Assembly (NCBI RefSeq): GCF_008123515.1
Contig: NZ_VSSR01000006.1
Coordinates: 62,001-126,000, forward strand
Direction of reading: 5' to 3'
DNA: 64,000 nt
DNA from: Bradyrhizobium cytisi
GTDB taxonomy: Bacteria > Pseudomonadota > Alphaproteobacteria > Rhizobiales > Xanthobacteraceae
Positions within the stretch are counted from its first letter, which is position 1. Each line of letters begins with the position of its first letter. The notes under the pieces are model-generated. The model ran no database searches and was not told the origin of the DNA. It saw only the letters and a program-made list of their open reading frames with translations. Of the stretch, positions 1 through 8,138 are shown in pieces. A program made the position numbers and the translations under genes.

Positions 1-690
1 ATGCTTGTCGGCCCAGATCTGGCGCACCGCCAGCACCTTCTCCGCTGCGCGCACCAGGATATCGGACACGAAATGCAGGATGTGGCCGATGCCGAGATCG
101 ACGGCGACCGAATTCCAGGGCGCGCCGACGCAGAAGGCATCGACATGACCGTTGGCGAGGCTGTCGACCATGTAGGGCGGCGGGAGCACCACCAGACGCA
201 CGTCCTCATCGGGATCGACGCCGGCCGCCGCCATCCAGAACCGCAGTTGGTAATTGTGGGTCGAGAACGGAAAGGTCATGCCGAAGGTCAGCGGGTCGGC
301 ACCCGCCTTGCGCCGCTTGGCCACCACCTTCGCCAGTGCTTTCGCGGTCGCGAGCGGATCGAAACGATCGCCGTCGATCTCCTCCATCAGCGCGGCAAGG
401 AGTGCCGGCGACACCGTGATCGCATTGCCGTTGATGCCGAGACTGAAGGGCGCCACGATCGGCACCTTGACGTGGCCGAGCCCGAGCGAGGACGCGATCG
501 CCACGGGCGCGAGCAGATGCGCGGCGTCGAACAGGCCGATGTTGAGCTTGTCGCGGACGTTGGACCAGGACACCTCGCGCACCAGCTCGACCTCGAGACC
601 CTCGGCGGCGGCAAAGCCCTTGTCCACGGCGATGATCAGGGCGGCGGCATCGACCAGCGGGATGAACCCGATGCGGAGGGTCGCGGTCAT
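1..690 (-). CDS. nasS: NasS-like nitrate sensor / NrtA-family periplasmic-type binding protein (partial)
   Basis: Reading leftward from an ATG at 690 gives 230 codons without a stop, running off the window, so the C-terminus is missing. The start reads MTATLRIGFIPLVDAAAL, the opening of NrtA/CmpA-type nitrate-binding proteins, and no signal peptide precedes it, which fits the cytoplasmic sensor NasS better than the exported transporter subunit. Further in are FGMTFPFSTHNYQLRFW and FCVGAPWNSVA, typical of this fold. The start codon overlaps the stop of the upstream nasT gene as ATGA, so the two are probably translationally coupled. In known NasS/NasT pairs, NasS holds NasT inactive until nitrate or nitrite binds. 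The family is secure; the sensor role rests on gene pairing and the missing signal peptide. Confidence 0.8.
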   Translation of the reverse strand, partial: MTATLRIGFIPLVDAAALIIAVDKGFAAAEGLEVELVREVSWSNVRDKLNIGLFDAAHLLAPVAIASSLGLGHVKVPIVAPFSLGINGNAITVSPALLAALMEEIDGDRFDPLATAKALAKVVAKRRKAGADPLTFGMTFPFSTHNYQLRFWMAAAGVDPDEDVRLVVLPPPYMVDSLANGHVDAFCVGAPWNSVAVDLGIGHILHFVSDILVRAAEKVLAVRQIWADKH

Positions 691-1277
691 TTCAGCATCT
701 CCGACGCGGTGATGATCGACTGCGCGATCTCGCCGATCTTCTTCTTCTCGCGCATGGCGGTGGAACGCAGCAGCACGTAGGCCTCGTCCTCGTTGAGGCC
801 CTTGACCTTCATCAGGATTCCCTTGGCCTTCTCGATGATCTTGCGGTCCTCGAGCTGCGACTTGGTCCGCTCCAGCTCCTCCTGGAGTTTTGCGAAAGCG
901 TTGAAGCGCGACACGCAGAGGTCGAGGATCGGCTTGATGCGCTCCTTCTTCAACCCGTCGACGATGTAGGCGGACACCCCTGCCTCCACGGAGGCCTGGA
1001 TCGAGGATGAATCGCTCTGGTCGACGAACATCGCGATCGGCCGCCGCACGGCGCGGCTGACCTGGAACATCGCCTCCAGCACGTCGCGGCTGGGGTTTTC
1101 CAGATCGATCAGGATGATGTCGGGGTCAACGGCGTAGATACGCGCAAGAAGGCTCTGCATCTCGCGGATATGGACGATTTGCGTGAATCCGGCCTCCCGC
1201 AATCCTTCCTCGAGGATCGCGGCCCGGATCGGGCTCTCGTCGACAATCACGATTTTAGGCGACTGTTCGGCGCTCAT
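687..1277 (-). CDS. nasT: NasT-type ANTAR antiterminator response regulator
   Basis: 196 aa. Residues 1-125 form a receiver-like domain with the VDESP acidic pocket near residue 13 and D58 in IILIDLE. Residues 142-189 form an ANTAR RNA-binding domain (KAKGILMKVKGLNEDEAY). This is the NasT architecture; NasT binds a two-hairpin leader RNA and prevents transcription termination of nitrate-assimilation genes. It is coupled by an ATGA overlap to the downstream nasS-like gene. The ATG at 1277 starts right at the fold with no spare N-terminus. No nitrate reductase gene is in the window, so the target leader is elsewhere. Confidence 0.88.
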   Translation of the reverse strand: MSAEQSPKIVIVDESPIRAAILEEGLREAGFTQIVHIREMQSLLARIYAVDPDIILIDLENPSRDVLEAMFQVSRAVRRPIAMFVDQSDSSSIQASVEAGVSAYIVDGLKKERIKPILDLCVSRFNAFAKLQEELERTKSQLEDRKIIEKAKGILMKVKGLNEDEAYVLLRSTAMREKKKIGEIAQSIITASEMLK

Positions 1278-1389
1278 AGCTCACTCGCAACCCGGCGATT
1301 CATCCATAGCATGCCGAACGGCGATGCAAAGGGTTGTAATTATGAGCAATTGGGATTAGCTCAAGCCCGTCAATCAGGCAGATTTGGAT

Positions 1390-2715
1390 ATGGATCAGAC
1401 GGCTGCGCCCAAGGTCAGCTTCGTGTCGCTCGGGTGTCCCAAGGCATTGGTGGATTCCGAGCGCATCATCACGCGCCTGCGCGCCGAGGGCTATGAGCTC
1501 GCCCGCAAGCATGACGGCGCCGACATCGTCATCGTCAACACCTGTGGCTTCCTCGACAGCGCCAAGCAGGAATCGCTCTCGGCGATCGGCGAGGCCATGG
1601 CCGAGAACGGCAAGGTGATCGTGACAGGCTGCATGGGCGCCGAGCCCGAGCAGATCGAGGAGGCCTATCCCGGCGTGCTCTCCATCACCGGCCCGCAGCA
1701 ATATGAGAGCGTGCTCGACGCCGTCCATCGCGCGCTGCCGCCGGCGCATAATCCGCATCTCGACCTGGTGCCGCCGCAGGGCATCAAGCTGACGCCGCGG
1801 CACTATGCGTATTTGAAGATCTCCGAAGGCTGCAACAACCGCTGCACGTTCTGCATCATCCCGAAACTGCGCGGCGATCTGGTCTCGCGTCCGGCCAATG
1901 ACGTGCTGCGCGAGGCTGAGCGCCTGGTCGGCGCCGGCGTCAAGGAGCTGCTGGTGATCTCGCAGGACACCTCGGCCTACGGCGTCGATCTCAAGTATGC
2001 CGAGAGTCCGTGGAAGGATCGACCGGTCCGCGCAAAATTCCTCGACCTCGCCCGCGAGCTCGGCGAGCTCGGCGCCTGGGTCCGGCTGCAATATGTCTAC
2101 CCCTACCCGCATGTCGACGAGGTCATCGCACTGATGAACGAGGGCAAAGTGCTGCCCTATCTCGACATCCCGTTCCAGCATGCGAGTCCCGAGGTGCTGA
2201 AGGCGATGAAGCGCCCCGCTGCACAGGACAAGACCCTGGCGCGCATCAAGCGCTGGCGCGAGGAATGCCCCGATCTGGCGCTGCGCTCGACCTTCATCGT
2301 CGGCTTCCCCGGCGAGACCGACGCCGATTTTGCCTATCTGCTCGACTGGCTCGATGAAGCCGAGATCGATCGCCTCGGCTGCTTCAAATACGAGCCGGTT
2401 GCGGGCGCGACGTCGAACGCGCTCGAAGGTGCTGTGCCCGCCGAGATCAAGCAGGAGCGCTACAACGCGCTGATGGCGCGCCAGCAGAAGATCTCGGCGC
2501 GCAGGCTGAAGCGCAAGGTCGGCACGCGCCAGCAGATCATCATCGACGAGGTTGGTCCGACGGTGGCCAAGGGTCGCTCCAAGGCCGATGCGCCGGAGAT
2601 CGACGGCGCGGTGTATCTGACGAGCCGCCGCCCCTTGCGCGTCGGCGAGATCGTCACCGCGAAGATCGAGCGCGCCGACCAGTACGACCTGCACGGCAGC
2701 GTCGCGGGATTCTGA
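1390..2715 (+). CDS. rimO: Ribosomal protein S12 methylthiotransferase RimO
   Basis: 441 aa from the ATG at 1390; an in-frame TTG at 1384 would add two residues. The N-terminal UPF0004 domain opens with [14 protein letters not shown], the RimO signature, and carries three cluster cysteines (SLGC, NTCGF, TGCMG). The radical SAM core has CNNRCTFC, the CxxxCxxC 4Fe-4S ligand set, and a C-terminal TRAM-like domain follows. RimO adds a methylthio group to Asp-89 (E. coli numbering) of ribosomal protein S12. It is a stand-alone gene, divergent from nasT with about 110 bp between them. Confidence 0.95.
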   Translation: MDQTAAPKVSFVSLGCPKALVDSERIITRLRAEGYELARKHDGADIVIVNTCGFLDSAKQESLSAIGEAMAENGKVIVTGCMGAEPEQIEEAYPGVLSITGPQQYESVLDAVHRALPPAHNPHLDLVPPQGIKLTPRHYAYLKISEGCNNRCTFCIIPKLRGDLVSRPANDVLREAERLVGAGVKELLVISQDTSAYGVDLKYAESPWKDRPVRAKFLDLARELGELGAWVRLQYVYPYPHVDEVIALMNEGKVLPYLDIPFQHASPEVLKAMKRPAAQDKTLARIKRWREECPDLALRSTFIVGFPGETDADFAYLLDWLDEAEIDRLGCFKYEPVAGATSNALEGAVPAEIKQERYNALMARQQKISARRLKRKVGTRQQIIIDEVGPTVAKGRSKADAPEIDGAVYLTSRRPLRVGEIVTAKIERADQYDLHGSVAGF

Positions 2716-2737
2716 CGCTCCGTCATCGCGGATGCTT

Positions 2738-3679
2738 TCACGCTAGCCATTTCGGCACCCAGCGCTCCGGGCGCGGTCCACGGGCGAGATCGGCCTTTGC
2801 CTCAGCGAGCAGAGCCGGCTCGCCGCCGATGGTCGGGCGCACATCGTACTCGAAGTTCGGCATGACGCGGCCGTCGGCGTAGAGACCGAATTTCATCGCG
2901 TACCACAGTCCGAGCTCGGGCTGCGCGCGGCGCATCTCCTCGCGCAGGTCGCGCAGCAGAGATTCGATCGAGGCGGCCTCCTCGAACGGCTGCGGCCCGC
3001 GCGACAGAACGCGCGCCTCGTATTGCTTGCCGACGATCGCGACCTCGAAATGCGTCTTGTCCCACGCGTTCTTGCCCTTCGGCAGATGCGCAGCGAGCCG
3101 CCAGCCGAGCTCGGCCATCAGGCGGTGATTGGCCCAGTATTCTTCGCGGTCCCGGCTCCACTTCTCAACGAAGCCGCGGAAGTCGGGCAGCTCGCATGCG
3201 CCATCCTCGCACGTAACAGGCTCGCCGGTCGGCCGCCGGGCCAGCCATTGCGCAAGCTCGACCGTCTGGGGCTCGACCTCGTCGTGCGGACACAGATCGT
3301 GCCAGGCCTTGTCGAATTGCTGCGACGTCAGTTTTGCAAGCAGCGCGTCGAGGGACGGCGCGAGCAGCTCGTAATCACCCTCCGAGCCGAGCCCCACGAT
3401 CGGAGGATCGTCGCGATCGAGACCCGCGCCGTACCAGCCGCCGACGGCCGAGCCGTCCGGCAGGCGCATGAACAGCGCGAACCGGTCGCGCAGCGGACTG
3501 CCGTCGAAGATCGGGGCCTGGTCGGAGAACTGGCCTTGCAGCGAGAAACAGCCGACGCTGCCCCAGGCCCGCCCGTTCAGCCACCCGGCAAAATCCAGCA
3601 GCAAAGGCGGCGCCTCGATGCCCGGCGGAAACGCGCCGCGAATGCTGTCGAGGTCGATCGGATAAGGCGTTTCGGACAA
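2738..3679 (-). CDS. Hypothetical protein, possible SUKH-like plus YezG-like immunity domains
   Basis: 313 aa, starting at a TTG with no clear Shine-Dalgarno, so the N-terminus is uncertain. The N-terminal half contains FMRLPDGSAVGGWYGAG followed by PPIVGLGSEGDYELLAPSL, which reads like the SMI1/KNR4 (SUKH) pattern of a residue-type phrase, a 'value is' strand and the segment that follows it. The C-terminal part, with LGLWYAMKFGLYADGRV and FEYDVRP, resembles the YezG/DUF600 strand pattern. Both are immunity-protein families in toxin systems, but the similarity was judged by eye. No toxin gene is adjacent. It converges on rimO, whose stop is 22 bp away. Confidence 0.7.
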   Translation of the reverse strand: MSETPYPIDLDSIRGAFPPGIEAPPLLLDFAGWLNGRAWGSVGCFSLQGQFSDQAPIFDGSPLRDRFALFMRLPDGSAVGGWYGAGLDRDDPPIVGLGSEGDYELLAPSLDALLAKLTSQQFDKAWHDLCPHDEVEPQTVELAQWLARRPTGEPVTCEDGACELPDFRGFVEKWSRDREEYWANHRLMAELGWRLAAHLPKGKNAWDKTHFEVAIVGKQYEARVLSRGPQPFEEAASIESLLRDLREEMRRAQPELGLWYAMKFGLYADGRVMPNFEYDVRPTIGGEPALLAEAKADLARGPRPERWVPKWLA

Positions 3680-3847
3680 GGCTGAAAACTGTCTGGTTGG
3701 TCCCGTCCCTCTTGGTCTGCCCCGGCCTGCCGCCGGTTCGAGCCAATTCGCATTCCGAGGTCACAAACGCGCTAGAGGCTTGTTGGTTTCTACGCAGCCG
3801 AAATTTGCGCCGCTACGTTCGCGCTTACGGCGTTCAGTAGGTCCCGC

Positions 3848-3876
3848 TTGACAAGCCCTGCCTTTCGGCTGTAGGG
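3848..3876 (+). promoter_or_regulatory. Candidate promoter for the argD leader
   Basis: A perfect TTGACA -35 hexamer at 3848-3853 is followed after 16-17 bp by a weak -10 (TGTAGG at 3870-3875). Transcription would begin around 3882, only a few bases before the leader-peptide ATG at 3886, making the leader nearly leaderless. Confidence 0.45.
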
Positions 3877-3885
3877 ACCCGCCCC

Positions 3886-3975
3886 ATGATCAATTCCCGG
3901 ACCCATCTGCGCCAGGCCATGCGTCGTCGCTCCCGCGACGATGATGGGTTGCGCCATGTCCGACGACGCCGCTGA
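3886..3975 (+). CDS. Arginine-rich 29-aa leader peptide upstream of argD
   Basis: A 29-codon ORF in the gap between the hypothetical gene and argD. Eleven of 29 residues are Arg (positions 5, 9, 13-15, 17, 23, 26-29), and it ends on four consecutive Arg codons, two of them CGA, directly before the stop. The RNA can form a 9-bp hairpin inside the ORF (3921-3929 with 3961-3969), a 6-bp hairpin over the stop (3971-3976 with 3985-3990) and then the strong hairpin at 4001-4031. The next gene is argD, of arginine biosynthesis. This is the layout of a classical amino-acid attenuator, in which ribosomes stall on Arg codons when charged tRNA-Arg is scarce. The function is inferred. Confidence 0.5.
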   Translation: MINSRTHLRQAMRRRSRDDDGLRHVRRRR

Positions 3976-4000
3976 ACCAGTAGCTTCAGCATAGTTTTCG

Positions 4001-4031
4001 AGAAGGCCGCACCCGCAAAGTGCGGCCTTCT
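4001..4031 (+). terminator. Terminator-like hairpin between the leader ORF and argD
   Basis: A 12-bp perfect stem (4001-4012 with 4020-4031) closes on a 7-nt loop and is followed by TGCTTTTCG. The T run is short, so termination may be partial, as expected of an attenuator. It lies 60 bp before the argD start codon. Confidence 0.6.
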
Positions 4032-4091
4032 TGCTTTTCGCGTCCCTTTTCACCCGCCCCCAGATCTTCGCTACCTCAAGAGGAGCTCGAC

Positions 4092-5288
4092 ATGACCACC
4101 GCCACCCATCCGTATGACGCGCTGATGGACATCACCGCACGGCCCAAGGCCGTGTTCGTCCGTGGCGCCGGCTCATACCTCTGGGACGACAGCCGCAAGC
4201 GCTATCTCGATTTCGTGCAGGGCTGGGCCGTGAACTGCCTCGGCCACTCCCCGCCGGCTGTTGCGGATGCGTTGGCTTCGCAGGCCAGGCGGTTGCTCAC
4301 GCCGAGCCCGGCCTTCTACAACGAGCCCAGCCTCAAGCTCGCGCAGGCGCTTGTCGGCAACAGCGCGTTCGACCAGGTGTTCTTCACCAATTCCGGCGCG
4401 GAGGCCAATGAGGGCGCGATCAAGCTCGCGCGCAAATATGGTAGCCGGCACAAAGGCGGGGCGTTCGAGATCATCGCGTTCGAAGGCGGCTTCCACGGGA
4501 GGACGCTGGCGACGATGTCGGCCTCGGGCAAGAAGGCGTTCGAGCCGCTGTTCGAGCCGAAGGTTGCCGGCTTCAAGAAGGCAAAGCTCAACGACATTGC
4601 CTCGGTCGAGAAGCTGATCGGCAGCAACACCGTTGCGGTGATGCTCGAGCCGATCCAGGGCGAGTCCGGAGTGTGGCCGGCAACCGATCAGTTCTTGCGG
4701 GAGCTGCGCGCGCTGACCCAGGCCCATGGCCTGCTGCTGATTTTCGACGAGATCCAGACCGGCATGGGCCGGACCGGAAAGCTCTTCCACTACGAGCATA
4801 CCGGGATAGCGCCCGACATCATGACGCTCGGCAAGGGCATCGGCGGCGGCGTGCCGCTCGCAGCTTTGCTTGCGACCGAACGTGCCTCCTGCTTCGAGCA
4901 CGGCGACCAGGGCGGCACCTTCAACGGCAACCCGGTCATGTGCGCTGCCGGCCTTGCGGTGCTCGGTGAGGTCGGTAAGCCGGATTTCCTGAAGTCGGTC
5001 ACCGAGACCGGCCTGCTGCTCGAAAGCGAGCTGCAAAAAGTCTCGGCGCGGCACGGCCTCGGCGGCGTGCGGGGACGCGGGCTGCTGCTCGCGCTCGACC
5101 TCAAGCTGCCGATCGCGCCCGGCATCGTCGCGCAGGCGTTCGAGGCCGGCGTGCTCCTCAACGCACCGCAGCTCGACGCGCTGCGCTTCATGCCGGCGCT
5201 CAACGTCACAAAGGGAGAGATCGCCGAGATGATCGATTGTCTCGACGGGATCCTGACCAGGGCCGGCGCGGCACGGAGGGTCGCGTAG
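4092..5288 (+). CDS. argD: Acetylornithine aminotransferase (class III PLP enzyme)
   Basis: 398 aa from ATG 4092, preceded by AGGAG at 4081-4085; the frame stays open further upstream, but only through the terminator hairpin. Class III aminotransferase features in order: [20 protein letters not shown] (PLP-phosphate region), [39 protein letters not shown] with the PLP-ring aspartate, and TLGKGIGGG with the Schiff-base lysine. It would convert N-acetylglutamate semialdehyde to N-acetylornithine, and possibly act in lysine synthesis. Many rhizobia have argD followed by argF; here argD stands alone, so it could be a second paralogue. The Arg-rich leader in front supports an arginine role. Confidence 0.88.
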   Translation: MTTATHPYDALMDITARPKAVFVRGAGSYLWDDSRKRYLDFVQGWAVNCLGHSPPAVADALASQARRLLTPSPAFYNEPSLKLAQALVGNSAFDQVFFTNSGAEANEGAIKLARKYGSRHKGGAFEIIAFEGGFHGRTLATMSASGKKAFEPLFEPKVAGFKKAKLNDIASVEKLIGSNTVAVMLEPIQGESGVWPATDQFLRELRALTQAHGLLLIFDEIQTGMGRTGKLFHYEHTGIAPDIMTLGKGIGGGVPLAALLATERASCFEHGDQGGTFNGNPVMCAAGLAVLGEVGKPDFLKSVTETGLLLESELQKVSARHGLGGVRGRGLLLALDLKLPIAPGIVAQAFEAGVLLNAPQLDALRFMPALNVTKGEIAEMIDCLDGILTRAGAARRVA

Positions 5289-5299
5289 AAACGGTCTCG

Positions 5300-5467
5300 T
5301 GCCCCGGACGCAGCGCAACGCCCCTTCGGCGGTGCGCTGCAGAGCCGGGGCCCATCTCTCAGCGATTTCAGCTCTCGGCCTCCTGGGTCCCGGCTCTGCG
5401 CCGCAACGCCATAAGCGCGTTCACGCGCGTCTTCAACGCGCTTGCGCGTTGCAGCTTGTCCGGGACA
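5300..5467. repeat. Two Bradyrhizobium-type intergenic palindromic repeat units
   Basis: The unit at 5300-5351 has arms TGCCCCGGACGCAGCGCA and a near-complementary right arm ending GAGCCGGGGC. A second, more decayed unit spans about 5389-5467, with CCCGGCTCTGCG and a matching TTGTCCGGGACA end. Such 'cccgg-cgcagcgc' palindromes are scattered between genes in Bradyrhizobium. They fill most of the gap between argD and the convergent oxidoreductase gene and may help terminate both transcripts. Confidence 0.6.
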
Positions 5468-5491
5468 CGAGAGCGGATATCGACGGAAGAC

Positions 5492-6466
5492 CTACGGCTT
5501 CAATATCGACGCGCCGGTCGTGTTGCGGCTTTCGAGATCGATATGGGCCTTGGCGGCGTCCTTGAGCGCATAGGCGTGGTTGATCGGCACGTGCAGCTTG
5601 CCGTTGATGACGGCGGAAAACAGCGTGTCGGCGCCTTCCAGCAGTTCCTTGCGCGTGCCGACGTAGTCGTTGAGCTTCGGCCGCGTCGCAAACAGCGAGC
5701 CGTGATTGTTCAATTCGGCGATCGAGAACGGCGGCACGGGGCCCGAGGCATTGCCGAACGAGACGAACATGCCGCGCGGTTTCAGGCACGACAGCGAGCC
5801 CGGGAAGGTCGTCTTGCCGACGCCGTCATAGACGACATCGCAGCCCTCGTTGCGGCTGATCTGCTTGACGCGCGCGACGAAGTCTTCCTCGTTGTAGAGG
5901 ATGACGTGGTCGCAGCCATTAGCCTCGGCGAGTTCGGCCTTCTCGCGCGAACCGACGGTGCCGATGACATGGGCTCCCAGCGCGCTCGCCCATTGGCAGG
6001 CCAAGAGGCCGATGCCGCCGGCCGCCGCATGGATCAGCACGCGATGATGCGGCTCGACCTTGAAGGTCTTGTGCAGCAGATACCAGACGGTCAGCCCCTT
6101 GAGCATCAGCACGGCGCCCTGCTCGTGGGTGATGTGGTCGGGCAGCTTGACCAGCTTCTCCCAGGGGATGTTGCGCTCGCTCGTATAGGCACCGAGATTG
6201 TGGTAGTAGGCGACGCGGTCGCCGGGATGGAAATTCGTGACCCCCGGCCCGACCGCCAAGACCTCGCCGGAGGCCTCGTTGCCGGCGATGAAGGGCAGCC
6301 CCGGCGCCTTGTAGAGGCCGGTGCGGTAATAGACGTCGATGAAGTTCAGGCCGACCGCATGTTGGCGGATGCGCACCTCGCCGGCCGCAGGCGCCGGGAC
6401 GTCGACGCTCTCATAGACCAGCGCTTCGGGGCCTCCGACCTTGTGCACACGGACCGCTTTGGTCAT
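5492..6466 (-). CDS. NADPH:quinone oxidoreductase (zinc-independent MDR family)
   Basis: 324 aa from ATG 6466, with GGAGG 7 bp upstream; an overlapping GTG at 6469 is less well placed. It is a medium-chain dehydrogenase/reductase of the QorA type: an N-terminal GroES-like fold (VGLNFIDVYYRTGLY, GNEASGEVLAVGPGV), then a Rossmann domain with AAAGGIGLLACQWA, the NADPH-binding AxxGGxG loop. The zinc-ligand set of alcohol dehydrogenases is missing, as expected for quinone reductases. It would reduce quinones with NADPH in the cytoplasm. It is transcribed alone, convergent with argD. Confidence 0.88.
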   Translation of the reverse strand: MTKAVRVHKVGGPEALVYESVDVPAPAAGEVRIRQHAVGLNFIDVYYRTGLYKAPGLPFIAGNEASGEVLAVGPGVTNFHPGDRVAYYHNLGAYTSERNIPWEKLVKLPDHITHEQGAVLMLKGLTVWYLLHKTFKVEPHHRVLIHAAAGGIGLLACQWASALGAHVIGTVGSREKAELAEANGCDHVILYNEEDFVARVKQISRNEGCDVVYDGVGKTTFPGSLSCLKPRGMFVSFGNASGPVPPFSIAELNNHGSLFATRPKLNDYVGTRKELLEGADTLFSAVINGKLHVPINHAYALKDAAKAHIDLESRNTTGASILKP

Positions 6467-6541
6467 CACCTGACCTCCTCTTCTCCAGCGCCAGCGAAAG
6501 ACATAGCGCCCGCCTTGTCAACTCGACCCAAATTGGAGCGA

Positions 6542-7276
6542 CTAGACGGACGGCTTGCTGGCCTTCTTGCGGTTACGCTTCGCCAGCACGTTGAAGAACT
6601 CGACGGCCGCCGAGAACGCAATTGCGAAATAGATGTAGCCGCGCGGGATGTGGAATTTGAATCCGTCCGCAACCAGGGCGACGCCGATCAGCACCAGGAA
6701 CGCCAGCGCCAGCATCTTGGTGGTCGGATGCTCCGCGACGAATCGCGCCACCGGTCCCGACGAAATGTACATGATCAGGCAGGCGATCACGACGGCGGCG
6801 ATCATGATCTCGAGGTCCTGCGCCATGCCGATTGCGGTGATGATCGAGTCCAGCGAGAACACGATGTCGATGACGATGATCTGGACGATCACCCAGAAGA
6901 AGGCACTGCCGCCGGAGTCCTTCTTCCCCTCGCCGTCATCGGCCTCGACCTCGGCGTGGATCTCGTGCGTCGCCTTCGCGATCAGGAACAGGCCGCCGCC
7001 GATCAGAATCAGGTCGCGCCATGAGAAGTCGTAGCCCGCAAACGAGAACACCGGCGCGGTCAGGCCGATCAGCCAGACCAGCACGCTGAGCAGGACGATG
7101 CGGAAGACCAGCGCCAGCGCCAGCCCGATCTGGCGCGCGCGCCGGGCCTGTGGCTCGGGGATGCGCGAAACGATCACCGACAGGAAGATGACGTTGTCGA
7201 TGCCGAGTACGATCTCGAGCGAGGTCAAAGTGAGCAGCGCGGCCCAGGCCTCGGGGCTGGTCAGCAAATGCATCAT
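6542..7276 (-). CDS. TerC-family integral membrane protein
   Basis: 244 aa from ATG 7276. TerC hallmarks are LEIVLGIDNVIFLSVIV near the N-terminus and IDIVFSLDSIITAIG in the middle, the two membrane-embedded acidic motifs, in a protein of about seven hydrophobic segments. A charged loop (HAEVEADDGEGKKDSGG) separates the halves. Relatives are tellurite-resistance or Mn-export proteins; the small form here is often implicated in metal handling during protein secretion. Its ATG overlaps the stop of pcs (ATGA), so the two are probably co-translated. The frame is open upstream of 7276 only as a shadow of pcs. Confidence 0.88.
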   Translation of the reverse strand: MMHLLTSPEAWAALLTLTSLEIVLGIDNVIFLSVIVSRIPEPQARRARQIGLALALVFRIVLLSVLVWLIGLTAPVFSFAGYDFSWRDLILIGGGLFLIAKATHEIHAEVEADDGEGKKDSGGSAFFWVIVQIIVIDIVFSLDSIITAIGMAQDLEIMIAAVVIACLIMYISSGPVARFVAEHPTTKMLALAFLVLIGVALVADGFKFHIPRGYIYFAIAFSAAVEFFNVLAKRNRKKASKPSV

Positions 7277-8010
7277 GCCAACGACCTTGCGAGGCGGATC
7301 AGCGCGTCGCTGAACACGATCCAGAGCGCGATCGCGCAGAGCGCAACCGTCACGCCGGTGCCGACGCGAAAATCCATCTCCAGCACGTAAAGCCCGAGCA
7401 GCGACCAGATCGCAATCAGCGACATCGTCAGCCAGCGCAGCCGCACGACGCGAACCGGATGCAGGACGTGGAATGGCACGAAGGTCAGCACCACCAGCGC
7501 CGCGACCAGCAGCGTCGATGACAGCGGTGGCCAGTGCAGCAGGAACAAATAGAACGCCGCCGCATTCCACAGCGCCGGGAAGCCGCGGAAATGATTGTCA
7601 TCCGCCTTCATGCGCAGATCGGCGAAATATAATGCGCTGGTGACGATGATGGCGATGCCGAGCAACGGCGCCGCCACCGGCAGCAACAGGCCGCTCGCCA
7701 CGATCGCGTAGGCCGGCACGAAGACGTAGGTGACGAAGTCGACGATGAGATCGAGCACGTCGCCCGACCAGTTCGGCTGTACCTTCTTGACGTCGAGCCG
7801 GCGCGCGATCGGTCCGTCGACGGCATCGATGATCAGGGCGACGCCCAGCCAGCCGAACATCGCCGCCCAGTGCTCGCGCACCGCCTCCAGCATCGCCAGG
7901 AGCGCGATCGCCGCGCCGAAGGCGGTGAAGATGTGCACCGAAAACGCCGCGACCCGGATCGCGGGTTTCGGCTTGAGGGAATCCTCTTGGCTGTCGATCT
8001 GAGTTTCCAT
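7273..8010 (-). CDS. pcs: Phosphatidylcholine synthase
   Basis: 245 aa from ATG 8010; a GTG at 8043 would add 11 residues. The CDP-alcohol phosphotransferase signature is present as DAVDGPIARR followed by GDVLDLIVDFVTYV, i.e. DxxDGxxAR-x(n)-GxxxDxxxD, within a protein of about eight membrane segments. Pcs condenses choline with CDP-diacylglycerol to give phosphatidylcholine, the choline-dependent pathway typical of rhizobia and other bacteria associated with eukaryotes. It is coupled to the terC-type gene downstream. Confidence 0.88.
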   Translation of the reverse strand: METQIDSQEDSLKPKPAIRVAAFSVHIFTAFGAAIALLAMLEAVREHWAAMFGWLGVALIIDAVDGPIARRLDVKKVQPNWSGDVLDLIVDFVTYVFVPAYAIVASGLLLPVAAPLLGIAIIVTSALYFADLRMKADDNHFRGFPALWNAAAFYLFLLHWPPLSSTLLVAALVVLTFVPFHVLHPVRVVRLRWLTMSLIAIWSLLGLYVLEMDFRVGTGVTVALCAIALWIVFSDALIRLARSLA

Positions 8011-8138
8011 GGCTCCTGCTACCAGAATGGGACCGGTTTGCACATCCGCTGTCGCGGCATTGCGCCGCGCAACTCGTCATAAAATCAGGCAAAATAGGTG
8101 GGCTTGTATTTGCCGCAGGCCGTGTCACATGTCGTTCC

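Noticed and set aside
1300..2694. 464-codon open frame opposite rimO
   Set aside because: Pure antisense shadow in high-GC DNA; its composition has no coding sense and rimO has all family motifs. The same applies to the long antisense frames over mfd, recG, glmS, ndvB and the FAD-oxidase/ABC genes.
3790..4053. 87-codon minus-strand frame between the immunity-like gene and argD
   Set aside because: It runs through the terminator hairpin and opposite the leader ORF, with no recognisable sequence or ribosome site.
4020..4091. Upstream extension of argD to a GTG at 4020
   Set aside because: It would begin inside the terminator stem; the ATG at 4092 has an AGGAG and matches the normal family start.
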